The notes: a model not told the origin generated them from the letters alone. A stretch of DNA of 64,000 bases from Chryseobacterium culicis (GCF_900108365.1 NZ_FNWQ01000008.1:1-64000), one strand, 5' to 3'; shown: positions 17,070 to 26,802, numbered from the stretch's first letter. Made by a program: numbers and translations.

Positions 17070-18770
17070 TTATTTGGTGTCGGCTGAGGTTAATGCATTG
17101 AGCTCTATCCCCATTCCCGGTTTCAGCTGATCATTAACCAGCACAGGAAGTTTGCCCCATATTTTTGTTTTTCCCTTTAGAGCATCCGCTGCTGCATTCA
17201 TTGAATCATCATTGTTTTCGTAAGAAACAAGAACTGTGGAAACTTTTGAGAGGTCAATATCTTTCAATGCATAAGCACTTCCGAATACATCCAGAATGAC
17301 ATTTTGATTTTTGGTAAGATCAGAGAGTACTTTCTTAGATTCTGGTGAGATTTTATAAGGCTTGTAAGCTGTTGAGTTATCCTTGTGGAAACCGACAATT
17401 ACTGTTGATCCGGCAGGAATGGTATTGATCTCTACGGCTTTTTTAATAATTACATTACCCAATCTATCTGCGAAAGTCTGATAAGGAGCTTCTTCAAGAG
17501 GAACGTAATAAACCTGCTTTCCTGTAAGGGGAAGTAATTTCTTTTCATCCTTTAATAAAGTCAATGCATTGGCATAAAGATTCTGTACCAAAGTAGTGTG
17601 TGAATTATTATTCAGGTCCGCATTGATATTTTCAGGATTTTTGGGAGTGTACTGAGTCAGGCCCAGGAAGTATTTGGTCAAAAGAATTTTTTTCACACTT
17701 TCTTCTACTCTGGACTGGGGAATTTCTCCTTTGTCAATAGCTTTCTGAATGAGTTTTTTACCTTCAGAAACACCTTGAGAGAAAAGCATAATATCATTCC
17801 CTGCTTTAAATGCCATAGCATCCAGTTCTCCCGGCTTATATTTATTAGCTACAGCGCCCATATTCAATGCATCGGTGATGATTAATCCTTTATAGCCCAG
17901 CTTATCTTTCAGTAATCCTGTGATGATGTTTTTAGAAACAGACGCGGGAATACCTTTTCCTGATTCTAAGCTTGGAACATATAAATGAGCCACCATTACA
18001 CCACCGATTCCTTTATTTATCAGTGCTTTGAATGGTGCCAATTCTACGGTATTAAGTCTGTCCATCGGATGAGAAACCACCGGAAGGTCTAAGTGAGAGT
18101 CGGTGCTGGTATCTCCGTGTCCCGGAAAATGTTTGATGGCTGCTAAGATATTATTATCCTGAAGACCGTTGGAGTAGGATTGCGCAGAGCGGATGACATT
18201 GTCTACTTCAGATCCGAAGCTTCTGTTCCCAATGATAGGATTACTAGGGTTAGTATTGACATCCACTACAGGAGCGAAATCCCAGTTGATTCCCATTCTG
18301 TGGCAGTCATCAGCAATTTTTGCCGCCATCTGATATACCAGATTTTTATCCTGAATAGCTCCCAGCGTCATAGCCCAGGGAAATTTGTGTGCTGCTGCAA
18401 TTCTCTGGTACAGTCCCCATTCTGCATCCATCCCGATCATTAAAGGAATTTTCGACTTTTGCTGAAATTCATTCACCAGAGTAATCTCTCTTCCTGCATC
18501 ATCCTGCATCAGAATCAGACCGCCAATTTTATCCGCTGTAACAATATTTCTTATCTGGCTGATATACTCTTCCCCTTTATTGGTATAAAGCGCCACAATA
18601 AAAAGCTGTCCTAATTTTTCATCCTGAGAAAGACTTTTGTATGTCTTATCAACCCACTGCTGAGCCTTTTTAAGATCTTCCTCAGTAGCATTTTTAGGCT
18701 GATACTGGGCTTTCGCCTTAGGGCTTATTAATGCAGTTATAAAGAGTGAAGTATATAATAATTTCTTCAT
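17070..18770 (-). CDS. Glycoside hydrolase family 3 (beta-N-acetylhexosaminidase-like)
   Basis: This 566-residue exported GH3 enzyme has a signal peptide (MKKLLYTSLFITALISPKAKAQ). The NagZ-type signature is clear: IKHFPGHGDTSTDSHLDLPVV carries the catalytic His/Asp pair of GH3 N-acetylglucosaminidases. The nucleophile Asp lies in the ITDALNMGAV segment. The C-terminal ~200 residues form an extra alpha/beta domain with weaker conservation. Peptidoglycan fragments or chitin-type oligomers are likely substrates. The open frame extends 29 codons upstream to 18857, but the ATG at 18770 directly precedes the signal peptide and is the sensible start. It lies upstream of bshA (28-base gap) on the same strand. 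Confidence 0.9.
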   Translation of the reverse strand: MKKLLYTSLFITALISPKAKAQYQPKNATEEDLKKAQQWVDKTYKSLSQDEKLGQLFIVALYTNKGEEYISQIRNIVTADKIGGLILMQDDAGREITLVNEFQQKSKIPLMIGMDAEWGLYQRIAAAHKFPWAMTLGAIQDKNLVYQMAAKIADDCHRMGINWDFAPVVDVNTNPSNPIIGNRSFGSEVDNVIRSAQSYSNGLQDNNILAAIKHFPGHGDTSTDSHLDLPVVSHPMDRLNTVELAPFKALINKGIGGVMVAHLYVPSLESGKGIPASVSKNIITGLLKDKLGYKGLIITDALNMGAVANKYKPGELDAMAFKAGNDIMLFSQGVSEGKKLIQKAIDKGEIPQSRVEESVKKILLTKYFLGLTQYTPKNPENINADLNNNSHTTLVQNLYANALTLLKDEKKLLPLTGKQVYYVPLEEAPYQTFADRLGNVIIKKAVEINTIPAGSTVIVGFHKDNSTAYKPYKISPESKKVLSDLTKNQNVILDVFGSAYALKDIDLSKVSTVLVSYENNDDSMNAAADALKGKTKIWGKLPVLVNDQLKPGMGIELNALTSADTK

Positions 18771-18886
18771 GACTTTTTGAATAAGAACAAAAATACGATT
18801 AAAAAAATGAGGAAAACAAAGTTTTTGAAATTTTTGGTATATGATTTGAATACGCATTATAAATAATAACTAAACTTTAATAAGAA

Positions 18887-19429
18887 ATGAAAAAAATACT
18901 TCTCTTTTTATTCCTGGGTGCTGTAGGTTTTACTGCATACAGCTGTGATAATAGTGATGATGTTGTGGTACAAGGTCAGGATAATGATACGTATTCAACG
19001 GCATATGATATTATTCCGAAATTTAATAAACAAGATAGCTTTACATACCATTTTGATGATGCCTTTAAAAGTGCTTTATTAGAATCTGATGTAGTGCTTA
19101 TTTATTTACAGACAGGTCTTACTACTAATGGAGCACCGATATGGAAATTACTTCCCTATACAGAATATCCAAATAACGGAGCTGATAAGGTAGAATATTC
19201 ATATGACTTCAGTAAGTTTGATATTGGAATTGATGTAAGATCTACCAATGGAGTTAATTTAGATAACAATCCGGGGTATTACACAAACAAAAAATTCAGA
19301 GTTGTAATTGTTCCTGCAAAAACAGGTACTTCTAAAAATGCTGCTGCAGCAGCGGTTAATTATTCAGACTACAATAGCGTAATTAAATATTACAATATTG
19401 ATGAGTCTAAGATTGCAACCAAATATTAA
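18887..19429 (+). CDS. Lipoprotein-like exported protein of unknown family
   Basis: This is a 180-residue protein whose N-terminus (KKILLFLFLGAVGFTAYSC, Cys20) fits a lipoprotein signal with a somewhat loose lipobox (A-Y-S-C). The mature part is Asp/Asn/Tyr-rich and has an Ala run (NAAAAAVNYS). It ends with DYNSVIKYYNIDESKI. I do not recognise a family with certainty. It is transcribed divergently from the GH3 gene and ends at a strong terminator, so it is probably monocistronic. Confidence 0.65.
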   Translation: MKKILLFLFLGAVGFTAYSCDNSDDVVVQGQDNDTYSTAYDIIPKFNKQDSFTYHFDDAFKSALLESDVVLIYLQTGLTTNGAPIWKLLPYTEYPNNGADKVEYSYDFSKFDIGIDVRSTNGVNLDNNPGYYTNKKFRVVIVPAKTGTSKNAAAAAVNYSDYNSVIKYYNIDESKIATKY

Positions 19430-19456
19430 GAAATATCTTTTCAGTTTTTTATAATT

Positions 19457-19491
19457 AAAAAAGTCCCGGAAGAATATCTTCCGGGGCTTTT
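19457..19491 (+). terminator. Terminator after lipoprotein-like gene
   Basis: An AAAAG(T)CCCGGAAGA / TCTTCCGGGGCTTTT hairpin. Confidence 0.9.
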
Positions 19492-19610
19492 GATTGATAT
19501 TAGTAAACCGATTTAAAAGAATACTAATTAATGTGTAGAATAGGGTACTAAAATCCGGTAATCCTGAATCTCAAATGAGTTTTTAGATAACTGTTTAAGT
19601 TCTAAAAATA

Positions 19611-19640
19611 AAAAAGCTCCAGAATTTCTGAAGCTTTTGT
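19611..19640 (-). terminator. Terminator after ribA
   Basis: An AAAAGCT(C)CAGAA / TTCTGAAGCTTTT hairpin lies 6 bases beyond the ribA stop. The T run is on the minus strand. Confidence 0.8.
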
Positions 19641-19645
19641 TTTAT

Positions 19646-20242
19646 CTAGTTATCATTGTCATCCAATAGATGTCCAAAGAAGTCTTTTTTGGTTTGCAGA
19701 TATCCTTTGCTTATTTCGTTAGCCGGAATCTGCAGCGGAATTCTTGAATTAAGGTGAATATTGCTGTCTACCACATATTTTACCTTTTCAGGATTGTTAG
19801 TCAGAAGATTAATATCTTGTACATCAAGCAGGTTAAGAATTTCTATGGCTACACCAAAGTTTCTGTCGTCTGCAGGAAGTCCCAGTTGAAGATTGGCCTG
19901 TACGGTATCCAAACCTTTTTCCTGCAGGGAATAAGCCTTGAGCTTGTTGATGATCCCGATGTTTCTTCCCTCCTGACGAAGGTAGATGATAATTCCACCG
20001 TTTTCATGGATATATTTCATAGCCGCATCTAACTGCTGGCCGCATTCGCATTTTTTTGAATGGAAAACTTCTCCGGTAATACATTCTGAATGGAAACGAA
20101 CATTTACTGGTTGGGAGAAATCTGTATTTTCTGCAACAATGGCCATGTGAGGCATCCAGTCGTTTTCGTTTTCGGAGAAAGCTATCATTCGGAAAGTACC
20201 GTGTTCTGTAGGAACATTGGCTTCCGCCTGAATTTTAATCAT
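19646..20242 (-). CDS. ribA: GTP cyclohydrolase II
   Basis: This 198-residue enzyme opens GTP to 2,5-diamino-6-ribosylamino-pyrimidinone phosphate with release of formate, the first committed riboflavin step. The zinc ligands Cys54, Cys65 and Cys67 lie in the CITGEVFHSKKCECG segment. The catalytic YLRQEGRNIG and the LLTNNPEKV segment are intact. It is a stand-alone RibA, not fused to RibB. It is the last gene of the minus-strand run. Confidence 0.96.
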   Translation of the reverse strand: MIKIQAEANVPTEHGTFRMIAFSENENDWMPHMAIVAENTDFSQPVNVRFHSECITGEVFHSKKCECGQQLDAAMKYIHENGGIIIYLRQEGRNIGIINKLKAYSLQEKGLDTVQANLQLGLPADDRNFGVAIEILNLLDVQDINLLTNNPEKVKYVVDSNIHLNSRIPLQIPANEISKGYLQTKKDFFGHLLDDNDN

Positions 20243-20260
20243 TGATCGTTCAAATTGTTT

Positions 20261-20719
20261 TTAACTTCCTGGCAAAGTATCTTCAATAACAGAAATATTG
20301 GTTTTTAAACGAACCAGATATCTGTTGAGAACTTCATCTTCATCTCTGTCAAGATTCTGTCTTAGCTTTTGTATTTTTTTGTAAGATTTTTCAAAGCTTT
20401 TAAGGGCTCTGCTTTTTCCTGTAGAGTTATTGGCATCAATGGCATATAAATAATTCTGAAGGCTGTATTTCAGACTTGTAATCTCCTCATTGATTCCGTT
20501 GTTTTTAAACTTGGGAAAAGTAGAGACCATGTTAGAAATTTCAGAAGCGTTTATATTTTCTTTAATATTGATATTAAAATTCTTCTTTGAGCCTCTATCG
20601 GAATCAGAACCTTTGGTATCACTATAAAAATTATTTGACAACGGAGAAAGGTTAAGCTTTTCCGTTGCGCAGGAAGATGTTAATATGATAAGTACTCCAA
20701 GAAAAATTAGTCGTTTCAT
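20261..20719 (-). CDS. Small lipoprotein, unknown function
   Basis: This is a 152-residue protein with a lipobox at LTSSC (Cys17) after a hydrophobic signal. The mature part is Ser/Asn-rich at first, then helical and charged (KKIQKLRQNLDRDEDEVLNRYL). I recognise no family. Its start overlaps the end of the DUF4254 gene by 4 bases, implying translational coupling. Confidence 0.65.
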   Translation of the reverse strand: MKRLIFLGVLIILTSSCATEKLNLSPLSNNFYSDTKGSDSDRGSKKNFNINIKENINASEISNMVSTFPKFKNNGINEEITSLKYSLQNYLYAIDANNSTGKSRALKSFEKSYKKIQKLRQNLDRDEDEVLNRYLVRLKTNISVIEDTLPGS

Positions 20720-21330
20720 TTCTGCTGCCCTTTTTGATAAAGGATTGGGTTAAGACTTTCATCGTTATACATTTTCATTTGTTTGTATACTTTCATCTTA
20801 ACGTTACCGTTCTCAATATCAGCAAGCAACTGATCTATAGAAGTAGACAGATCCTCTTTCTGAGTAAGCAGAACATCCAGTTTTGCCTGGCAGTTCTTTC
20901 TGTGCTCTTCAGAAGCAGATTCTCTATTCGCTTCTAACGACATATGATAAACCTTTAATGCAAGAATTGACAACCTGTCTACTGCCCAAGCGGGAGTTTC
21001 CGTATTTATTTTTGCGTCAGGTTTAGGAGTTATATTTTCAAACTTATTAAGGAACCAGCCGTCAATATATTCTACCAGATCAGTTCTTTTCTGATTGGAG
21101 GCGTCTATCGTTCTCTTCAACTGAAGAGCTTCAGCCGGATCAATATTTTCATCTCTAATAATATCTTCCAGATGCCATTGAACGGTATCAATCCAGTTCT
21201 TTGCATACAAAATCCGTTCCAAACTATCTTTTTCGAACGGGTTATTAATTAGAGTGTTAACGTCATCAGACACGTGATAGTCTTCAATAGCTTTATTGAA
21301 GACTACCCATGCAGTCTCAGTAAATTTCAT
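20716..21330 (-). CDS. DUF4254 family protein
   Basis: This is a 204-residue cytoplasmic, mainly helical protein of the Bacteroidota DUF4254 family, which has no known function. Typical elements are the N-terminal FNKAIEDYHVSD, a central NQKRTDLVEYIDGWFL, and TPAWAVDRLSILALKVYHM. It overlaps the downstream lipoprotein gene by 4 bases and follows tatA by 15 bases. In flavobacteria it is often near cell-envelope genes, as here. Confidence 0.8.
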   Translation of the reverse strand: MKFTETAWVVFNKAIEDYHVSDDVNTLINNPFEKDSLERILYAKNWIDTVQWHLEDIIRDENIDPAEALQLKRTIDASNQKRTDLVEYIDGWFLNKFENITPKPDAKINTETPAWAVDRLSILALKVYHMSLEANRESASEEHRKNCQAKLDVLLTQKEDLSTSIDQLLADIENGNVKMKVYKQMKMYNDESLNPILYQKGQQK

Positions 21331-21345
21331 TAATTCTAAGGAATT

Positions 21346-21558
21346 TTAGTTGCTGGAAGTATTGTTATTGTTAGAAGAAGATTTGTTTTCAGAACCTGGT
21401 TTGTCTTCCTCTTTTACCGCATCTTTAAATTCCTTGATTCCTGAACCAACTCCTCTCATTAATTCCGGAATTTTCTTTCCTCCAAAAAGTAATACTAAAA
21501 GTATTGCTACGATAAGGATATGTTGCCAAGATAAGGCAAGTATTGTTAGTGTATTCAT
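21346..21558 (-). CDS. tatA: Twin-arginine translocase subunit TatA/TatE
   Basis: This 70-residue protein has a single N-terminal transmembrane helix, then the hallmark LFGGKKIPELMRGVGSGIKEFKDAV amphipathic segment and a polar Asn/Ser tail. It is a pore-forming component of the Tat pathway, which exports folded proteins. TatC is not in the window. The gene lies 31 bases after the EnvC-like gene. Confidence 0.95.
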   Translation of the reverse strand: MNTLTILALSWQHILIVAILLVLLFGGKKIPELMRGVGSGIKEFKDAVKEEDKPGSENKSSSNNNNTSSN

Positions 21559-21589
21559 CTCTTTAAATTTTTACAAAGGTACACTTTTT

Positions 21590-23152
21590 TTAATATGAAA
21601 TCCAACCAAGTGGATCAACTGGTGTACTTCCGTTCCATACTTGAAAATCAAGGGTATAAACACCATCAAAATCCTGAGCAATTGTACCAATTGGGGTTCC
21701 TGATGAAACCTGCTGTCCTTTGGAAACATTTGCATTGGATAAGTTGGAATAGATGGTAAAATATCCTCCGTGTTTAATGATAACCGTTTTCGTACCGTCA
21801 CTGCTTGCTACTACAGAAGAAACAGTTCCCGGGAACACGGATTTGGCACGTGTACCTGAAGGGACAGAAATTTTAATACCCGTATTGTCTTCAGATATAT
21901 TTTTGAAAACCGGGTGCTGCTGTCTTCCGAAACGGTGAGTGATCTGTCCGGCTCTGTCTGCCGGGTAGCCCAGTCTTCCTCTGTTATCAGCAAAGCTGTT
22001 TCCGGTAGCTGTGGAAACTCCGTAGCTGGTCATTGCCTTAGTTTCAGCTGCTTTCTTCTCGTCTTCTTTTCTCTTGGCAAGGGCGGCTTCTGCGGCTCTT
22101 GCAGCGGTTAGTTTATCTGCAGCTTCTTTAGCTCTTGCATTGGCTTCGTCTGAAGCTTTTTTAGCGGCGACTCTTCTTGCCTCATCACGTGCATTGGCCT
22201 CTGCTTTGGCAGCATCTTCACTGCGTTTTCTTTCTTCTTCTGCTCTTCTGGCGGCCAGCTCTGCAGCTTTCTTCGCTTCAGCTTCGGCAAGTCTTCTTTC
22301 TCTTTCAAGGGCCTCTGCTCTTGCTTTGGCCTCTGCTTCAATTCTTGCTTTTTCTCTTTCAGCGGCTAGTTTTGCCAAACGGATTTTTTCTGCCTCTGCT
22401 TTTCTTCTGGCTTCTTCCTCTGCCTTGGCAATTCTTATTTCCTCTGCGATAATGGCTCTGATCTGTCCCTCCAATGCCTTAGACTGAACCTGTTTTTGTT
22501 TAAGTTCAGCAGTCAGTTTAGATTCGTTTTTCTTAAAATCAGCTACCAATTGTTCTTTTTGGGTTCTTTCAGCATTAATTGTCGCCAAATCCTTCTGTTG
22601 ATTTAACAGAAGGTTTGTTTTCTCTTTTACGGAGTTTTGTTTTTGTGCGATTGTTTTCTTGATCAGGTTAGCAGCATCGGTAATTTCGGCTGCCTTTTTG
22701 TCCTGATAATCGGAATATTGTTTCAGGTATTGTACTCTGCGTATAGCTTCTCCCAGATTTTTGGCAGAAAGAATAAATGTTACTTTATTTTGTACTCCTT
22801 TATTTTTATAAGCATTTACCAAAACCTCAGCATAGTTTTTTCTTAAAACGGCCAGTTCTTTATTCTGACGGTTGATTTCCAGCTGACGTAAATAGATATC
22901 ATCCTCAATGAATCTTTTTTCTTTCTGGGTGTTATTATAAACCTTTTCTCTTAAAACCAACTTTTGATTCACACTGGAGAGATAGGCTACGGAAAGTTTA
23001 GATTCACTTCTGGTTTTGGCTAAATCGGAATTTATTTGTGCAATTTGTTTTTTAAGTTCGGCATTCTGCTTCTGCAGCTGTTCTTTGGTCTGCTGTCCCT
23101 GGTGCAGTCCGAACATCAAAACACCTATTAAAAAGCTAAATTTTTTAATCAT
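21590..23152 (-). CDS. EnvC-like murein hydrolase activator, degenerate M23
   Basis: This 520-residue exported protein has a signal peptide (to about residue 20), a long coiled coil (about 22-250) and a strongly Ala/Glu/Lys/Arg-rich helix (about 235-370). It ends in an M23/LytM domain (about 410-520). The metal-binding residues are lost: the usual HxGxD region reads NTGIKI, and the HxH pair is replaced in YSNLSN and LDFQVW. This is the pattern of EnvC and NlpD, which activate amidases rather than cut peptidoglycan. It is probably needed for septal splitting. It overlaps the DUF4292 gene by 4 bases. Confidence 0.88.
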   Translation of the reverse strand: MIKKFSFLIGVLMFGLHQGQQTKEQLQKQNAELKKQIAQINSDLAKTRSESKLSVAYLSSVNQKLVLREKVYNNTQKEKRFIEDDIYLRQLEINRQNKELAVLRKNYAEVLVNAYKNKGVQNKVTFILSAKNLGEAIRRVQYLKQYSDYQDKKAAEITDAANLIKKTIAQKQNSVKEKTNLLLNQQKDLATINAERTQKEQLVADFKKNESKLTAELKQKQVQSKALEGQIRAIIAEEIRIAKAEEEARRKAEAEKIRLAKLAAEREKARIEAEAKARAEALERERRLAEAEAKKAAELAARRAEEERKRSEDAAKAEANARDEARRVAAKKASDEANARAKEAADKLTAARAAEAALAKRKEDEKKAAETKAMTSYGVSTATGNSFADNRGRLGYPADRAGQITHRFGRQQHPVFKNISEDNTGIKISVPSGTRAKSVFPGTVSSVVASSDGTKTVIIKHGGYFTIYSNLSNANVSKGQQVSSGTPIGTIAQDFDGVYTLDFQVWNGSTPVDPLGWISY

Positions 23153-24000
23153 TTAATCTCAATTTTCTTATAACTGGATGGTACAGAATAAGGTGTTTCC
23201 ATCCTCGAAAAGTCAAATTTCGTATTTTCCATTAGAATTTGACTAGATTTTGAGCCTTTTATAATTATTTTAACATTTTTTGGTAAACGAATTCCTTCAT
23301 ACTCATTCCAGTCACCATAAGAAACATCAAGCTCATCAGAAGATAAAATATCTTTCAGGTTGACGTTAAGTAAATCGTAATTGGTGTCATATTGAAGAGC
23401 AATTTTGTACTCTCTGTTTTTTTCATCCGTCGTAATTTTCTGATTGGTGTTGGAAACCATTCTGAAGCCCTGTGCATTTTGAGTCAGGGTAAATTGTCTG
23501 TCATTGATTTTTACAAAAGTTCTTCCCAACAGTATTTTTTCCAAAGACTTATAATCAATGAAATTGACATTGAGTAAATTATTAAGATAATCAAAATCAG
23601 AATCTATATAGGTCTTATTGATCTTATCCTGTCCTTTGATCCCTTCAGGAGTAGCGATACCTCTGGCAGCGTTGATGAAAAGTGCTCTCAGGTTCATCCA
23701 GACCTTTGTATTATTTTCAATATAAACAGTAGCATCCAGCGTAGGCACATAGCTTCCTGTTTCTACCCGTATTTTACTGTCTATTTTAATCTGGTCAAAT
23801 TTGGGCGGAACCAGTACGTGCTCATAAAAGGTGAGCTTGTCTTTCACAGGTTCGTTCGCATCTTTCGGATTTCCGTTATCCTGATCTTTTACAGCAGTTA
23901 TGCTGTCCCGTGTACGGTCTGTGTCATTTTGAGCTTTGGTACGGGTTTTACAGGATGATAATGCAAGAAGCAATAAAAGAAGCGGGATCCAATTTTTCAT
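23149..24000 (-). CDS. DUF4292 lipoprotein
   Basis: This is a 283-residue lipoprotein (lipobox LALSSC, Cys17) of the DUF4292 family found across Bacteroidota, probably facing the periplasm at the outer membrane. Visible landmarks are a VPPKFDQIKIDSKIRVE strand, VWMNLRALFI, and a C-terminal LPKNVKIIIKG. The family has a LolA/LolB-like look, but that is inference. It is translationally coupled (ATGA-type overlap) to the EnvC-like gene downstream, an arrangement common in flavobacteria. Confidence 0.82.
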   Translation of the reverse strand: MKNWIPLLLLLLALSSCKTRTKAQNDTDRTRDSITAVKDQDNGNPKDANEPVKDKLTFYEHVLVPPKFDQIKIDSKIRVETGSYVPTLDATVYIENNTKVWMNLRALFINAARGIATPEGIKGQDKINKTYIDSDFDYLNNLLNVNFIDYKSLEKILLGRTFVKINDRQFTLTQNAQGFRMVSNTNQKITTDEKNREYKIALQYDTNYDLLNVNLKDILSSDELDVSYGDWNEYEGIRLPKNVKIIIKGSKSSQILMENTKFDFSRMETPYSVPSSYKKIEIK

Positions 24001-24107
24001 GTATTTATCTTTAAATTAAAAAAATACGGTGCAATATTAACGCCAAACCACACAAAAGATTTTGTGTGGCCTGATGATATTTTGTTTAAATGAAATAATT
24101 TCTATTT

Positions 24108-25124
24108 TTATTTAGAAAGAAAATCTAGAACGGAGTAATCTCCTAGGGAAATTTCTCTTGCAACTCCGAAATACTGTGCAGAATTACCGATCATAGAGTT
24201 GGAAAGGTTCCCATGATTGATCTTTGTATTTTCCTGAATCAAAGAGTTTTCGATATTGGAATTTACAACAGTGGTATTATTTCCCAATGAAACTCCGGGC
24301 CCTACTTTAGAATTGGAGATTTTCACATTTTCACCAATAAAGCATGGCTGAATAATGAGAGAGTTTTCAATGACCGCAGAAGCCGGATAATTCTTCATCT
24401 CTTCTCTTTCATATTCAAGAATTTTGCTGTTGGTTTCTACGGTAGCATTTTTGTTGCCGCAGTCCATCCAGTCATTTACTTTTCCAAGGGTGAATTTTGC
24501 TCCTTTAGCTCTAAGGTTTTCAAGGGCTGTTGTCAATTGATATTCGCCTCCGTTTTTAATATCATTATCCATAATGTAGTTGATCTCATCCATCAGCTTT
24601 TCTGCGCTGTTGAAGTAATAGATCCCGATAATGGCAAGATCAGAAACGAAAGTCTGCGGTTTTTCAACAAAATCTGTAATGAAACCGTAATTATCCAGCT
24701 TTACCACTCCGAAAGCAGACGGATCTTCTACGCTTTTTACCCAGATGACACCATCTGAATTCTTATCTAATTGGAAATCTGCACGGAAAAGAGTATCAGC
24801 AAATGCAATCACAACATCTCCCTGCATAGACTGCTCGGCACACTTGATGGCATGAGCGGTTCCAAGAGGATCATTCTGATAATAAATACTTCCTTTTGCT
24901 CCCAGCTTTTCAGCAATCTGAATAAGAGATTTTTCAATCTCAGGACCAAAATCTCCAATGATAAATGCTACTTCTTCAATGTTTTCTCCTGCCACTTTAG
25001 CAATATCTTCCACCAATCTCTGTACGATAGGTTTTCCTGCAATAGGAATAAGAGGTTTTGGAACTGTTAATGTATGAGGACGTAATCTGGAACCACGTCC
25101 AGCCATAGGAACAATAATTTTCAT
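24108..25124 (-). CDS. Sugar-phosphate nucleotidyltransferase
   Basis: This 338-residue enzyme has the nucleotidyltransferase signature MAGRGSRLRPHTLTVPKPLIPIAGKPI at the N-terminus (G-x-G-x-R and the catalytic PKP Lys). It also has the sugar-binding FVEKP and a GGEYQLTTAL segment. The C-terminal ~90 residues form a hexapeptide left-handed beta helix (VIENSLIIQPCFIGENVKI). It should make an NDP-sugar from NTP and a sugar 1-phosphate. Whether it uses dTTP or UTP cannot be told. The adjacent flippase gene (148-base gap) supports a role in surface polysaccharide synthesis. Confidence 0.85.
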   Translation of the reverse strand: MKIIVPMAGRGSRLRPHTLTVPKPLIPIAGKPIVQRLVEDIAKVAGENIEEVAFIIGDFGPEIEKSLIQIAEKLGAKGSIYYQNDPLGTAHAIKCAEQSMQGDVVIAFADTLFRADFQLDKNSDGVIWVKSVEDPSAFGVVKLDNYGFITDFVEKPQTFVSDLAIIGIYYFNSAEKLMDEINYIMDNDIKNGGEYQLTTALENLRAKGAKFTLGKVNDWMDCGNKNATVETNSKILEYEREEMKNYPASAVIENSLIIQPCFIGENVKISNSKVGPGVSLGNNTTVVNSNIENSLIQENTKINHGNLSNSMIGNSAQYFGVAREISLGDYSVLDFLSK

Positions 25125-25272
25125 AAATTATATAAAAGATGTTTTTATTAGTTGTTTTTTATATTAAGGTTAAAGATAATAATTAAAACCTTTGTCAGGC
25201 TATGATTTATATCTTTTTACTATTTGTTTACATTAATGACAGGCTTGTTGTTAGCAAAATGAAGACCAAAGT

Positions 25273-26700
25273 TTAATTCTTTCTGATTCTCGATACAATC
25301 AAATCTTTTTCAGAATAAATTAAAATTCCTGTGAAGGCCAAAAATAGTAAATTACTCGTTATGATATTATAATCTAGATATTTTACTATAATGAAGCTAA
25401 AGACTCCCAGAAGAATCAGAAAAAAAGACATTTTCTTCATTCTGTAAGGAATAGGATAGTACTTCTGTCCCAGCAGATAAGAGACAATCATCATCATAAT
25501 ATACGCTCCGAAAGTAGCCCATGCAGACCCGATCATGCTGTGGTAATAATTTAAGGCTAAAAGATTAAATGCAATATTGATCCCTGCTCCAAGCCATGAA
25601 ATAAAAGTTCCTACACCCGTTCTGTCTGTTACCTTATACCAGGTGGAAAAGTTGTAATAAATTCCGAAACAAAGATTGGCAATAACAATGATCGGGATGA
25701 TATCAATGGCGATCCAATAAGACTTATTGGGGATAAAAACAGCTTTCAGCCAGGAAATATTGGCAATAATTCCCAGGGCTACAGCACAGGCAAAAAATGC
25801 AAAATATTCAGCAACTTTGGCGTAGGTTTTCTTGGCGTCTCCTTTATCCATTTGTTTAAAGAAGAAGGGCTCAATACCCATCCTGTAAGCCGTAACGAAT
25901 AATGTCATCAGTACAGCGAGTTTATAGCAGCCGCCATAAGCCCCCGCCTGCTCGTCTGAAATATAATTTCTCTGAATGGATTTATCAAAGTTCTCATTCA
26001 CCATAAAAGCAAGACCTGCCAGCATCAGCGGGAATGAATATTTGATCATACGTCCGAACAATGATGTTACGAACTGAAGTCTTACTTTCAATATAACAGG
26101 CAGCAGCAGTAAAAAACCCAGAGCGCTTCCTGCCAGGTTACTGAAAAACGGATAATCTACATTCTGATCAAGCCCCATGCTTCTTGATATATTTTCCGGA
26201 ATCCAGAAGAATAATGCGGCTGTGAAAACTGCCTGAAAAATAGCCTGAACAACTCTTACCGCAGAATATTTAATGGGTTTATTATGAAAACGCAGCCACG
26301 CAAACGGGATTACCAATAAGTTGTCGAAAAAGGCAATTAAGGCAAACCATCTGATGTATTCCGGGTTATCATGATAACCCAGATAATCTGCAATAGGCTG
26401 ATTGAGCAAATAGCACAAGGCAAGAAAAGCCGTAGAGGTTGAAAACAAAAACCAGAATGAAGTATTGAATGTTCTCTTTTCATTGCCATCTTCCGCTGAA
26501 AAGCGGAAATACGCCGTTTCAAAGCCAAAAGAAAGAATGATATTCACAAACGAAATCCACGCATAAAGCTGTGTGAAAATCGCAAAACCTTCATTGGGAA
26601 TCTTATAGATCAAAAGTGGATTCAGAATGAATAAAATAATTCTGGGTGCTATGGCACCTGCTCCGTAGATGATTGTCTGTCCTAATAGTTTTTTGTACAA
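25273..26700 (-). CDS. Polysaccharide flippase, MOP/PST family
   Basis: This 475-residue integral membrane protein has about 12-14 hydrophobic segments, starts with GQTIIYGAGAIAPRIILFIL, and contains charged residues typical of Wzx/MurJ-like exporters. It would flip lipid-linked oligosaccharide across the inner membrane for surface polysaccharide or LPS assembly. No polymerase or glycosyltransferases are adjacent. The nucleotidyltransferase gene is next downstream. The start ATG precedes the first membrane helix by few residues, as in the family. Confidence 0.85.
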   Translation of the reverse strand: MYKKLLGQTIIYGAGAIAPRIILFILNPLLIYKIPNEGFAIFTQLYAWISFVNIILSFGFETAYFRFSAEDGNEKRTFNTSFWFLFSTSTAFLALCYLLNQPIADYLGYHDNPEYIRWFALIAFFDNLLVIPFAWLRFHNKPIKYSAVRVVQAIFQAVFTAALFFWIPENISRSMGLDQNVDYPFFSNLAGSALGFLLLLPVILKVRLQFVTSLFGRMIKYSFPLMLAGLAFMVNENFDKSIQRNYISDEQAGAYGGCYKLAVLMTLFVTAYRMGIEPFFFKQMDKGDAKKTYAKVAEYFAFFACAVALGIIANISWLKAVFIPNKSYWIAIDIIPIIVIANLCFGIYYNFSTWYKVTDRTGVGTFISWLGAGINIAFNLLALNYYHSMIGSAWATFGAYIMMMIVSYLLGQKYYPIPYRMKKMSFFLILLGVFSFIIVKYLDYNIITSNLLFLAFTGILIYSEKDLIVSRIRKN

Positions 26701-26802
26701 AGCCGAAATTTTTTTTGCAAATGTAAAACTTTAAGCATTCGTTTGACGATTTTGGAGTGAATTAAAACTTAAAATCTTAATTTTGTGGGGAAATAAATCG
26801 AA

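Noticed and set aside
22074..22487. 137-residue Ala/Ser/Leu-rich plus-strand ORF
   Set aside because: It lies antisense to the Ala/Lys/Glu helix of the EnvC-like protein; the GC-biased codons of that helix keep the opposite strand open. No own start context or family.
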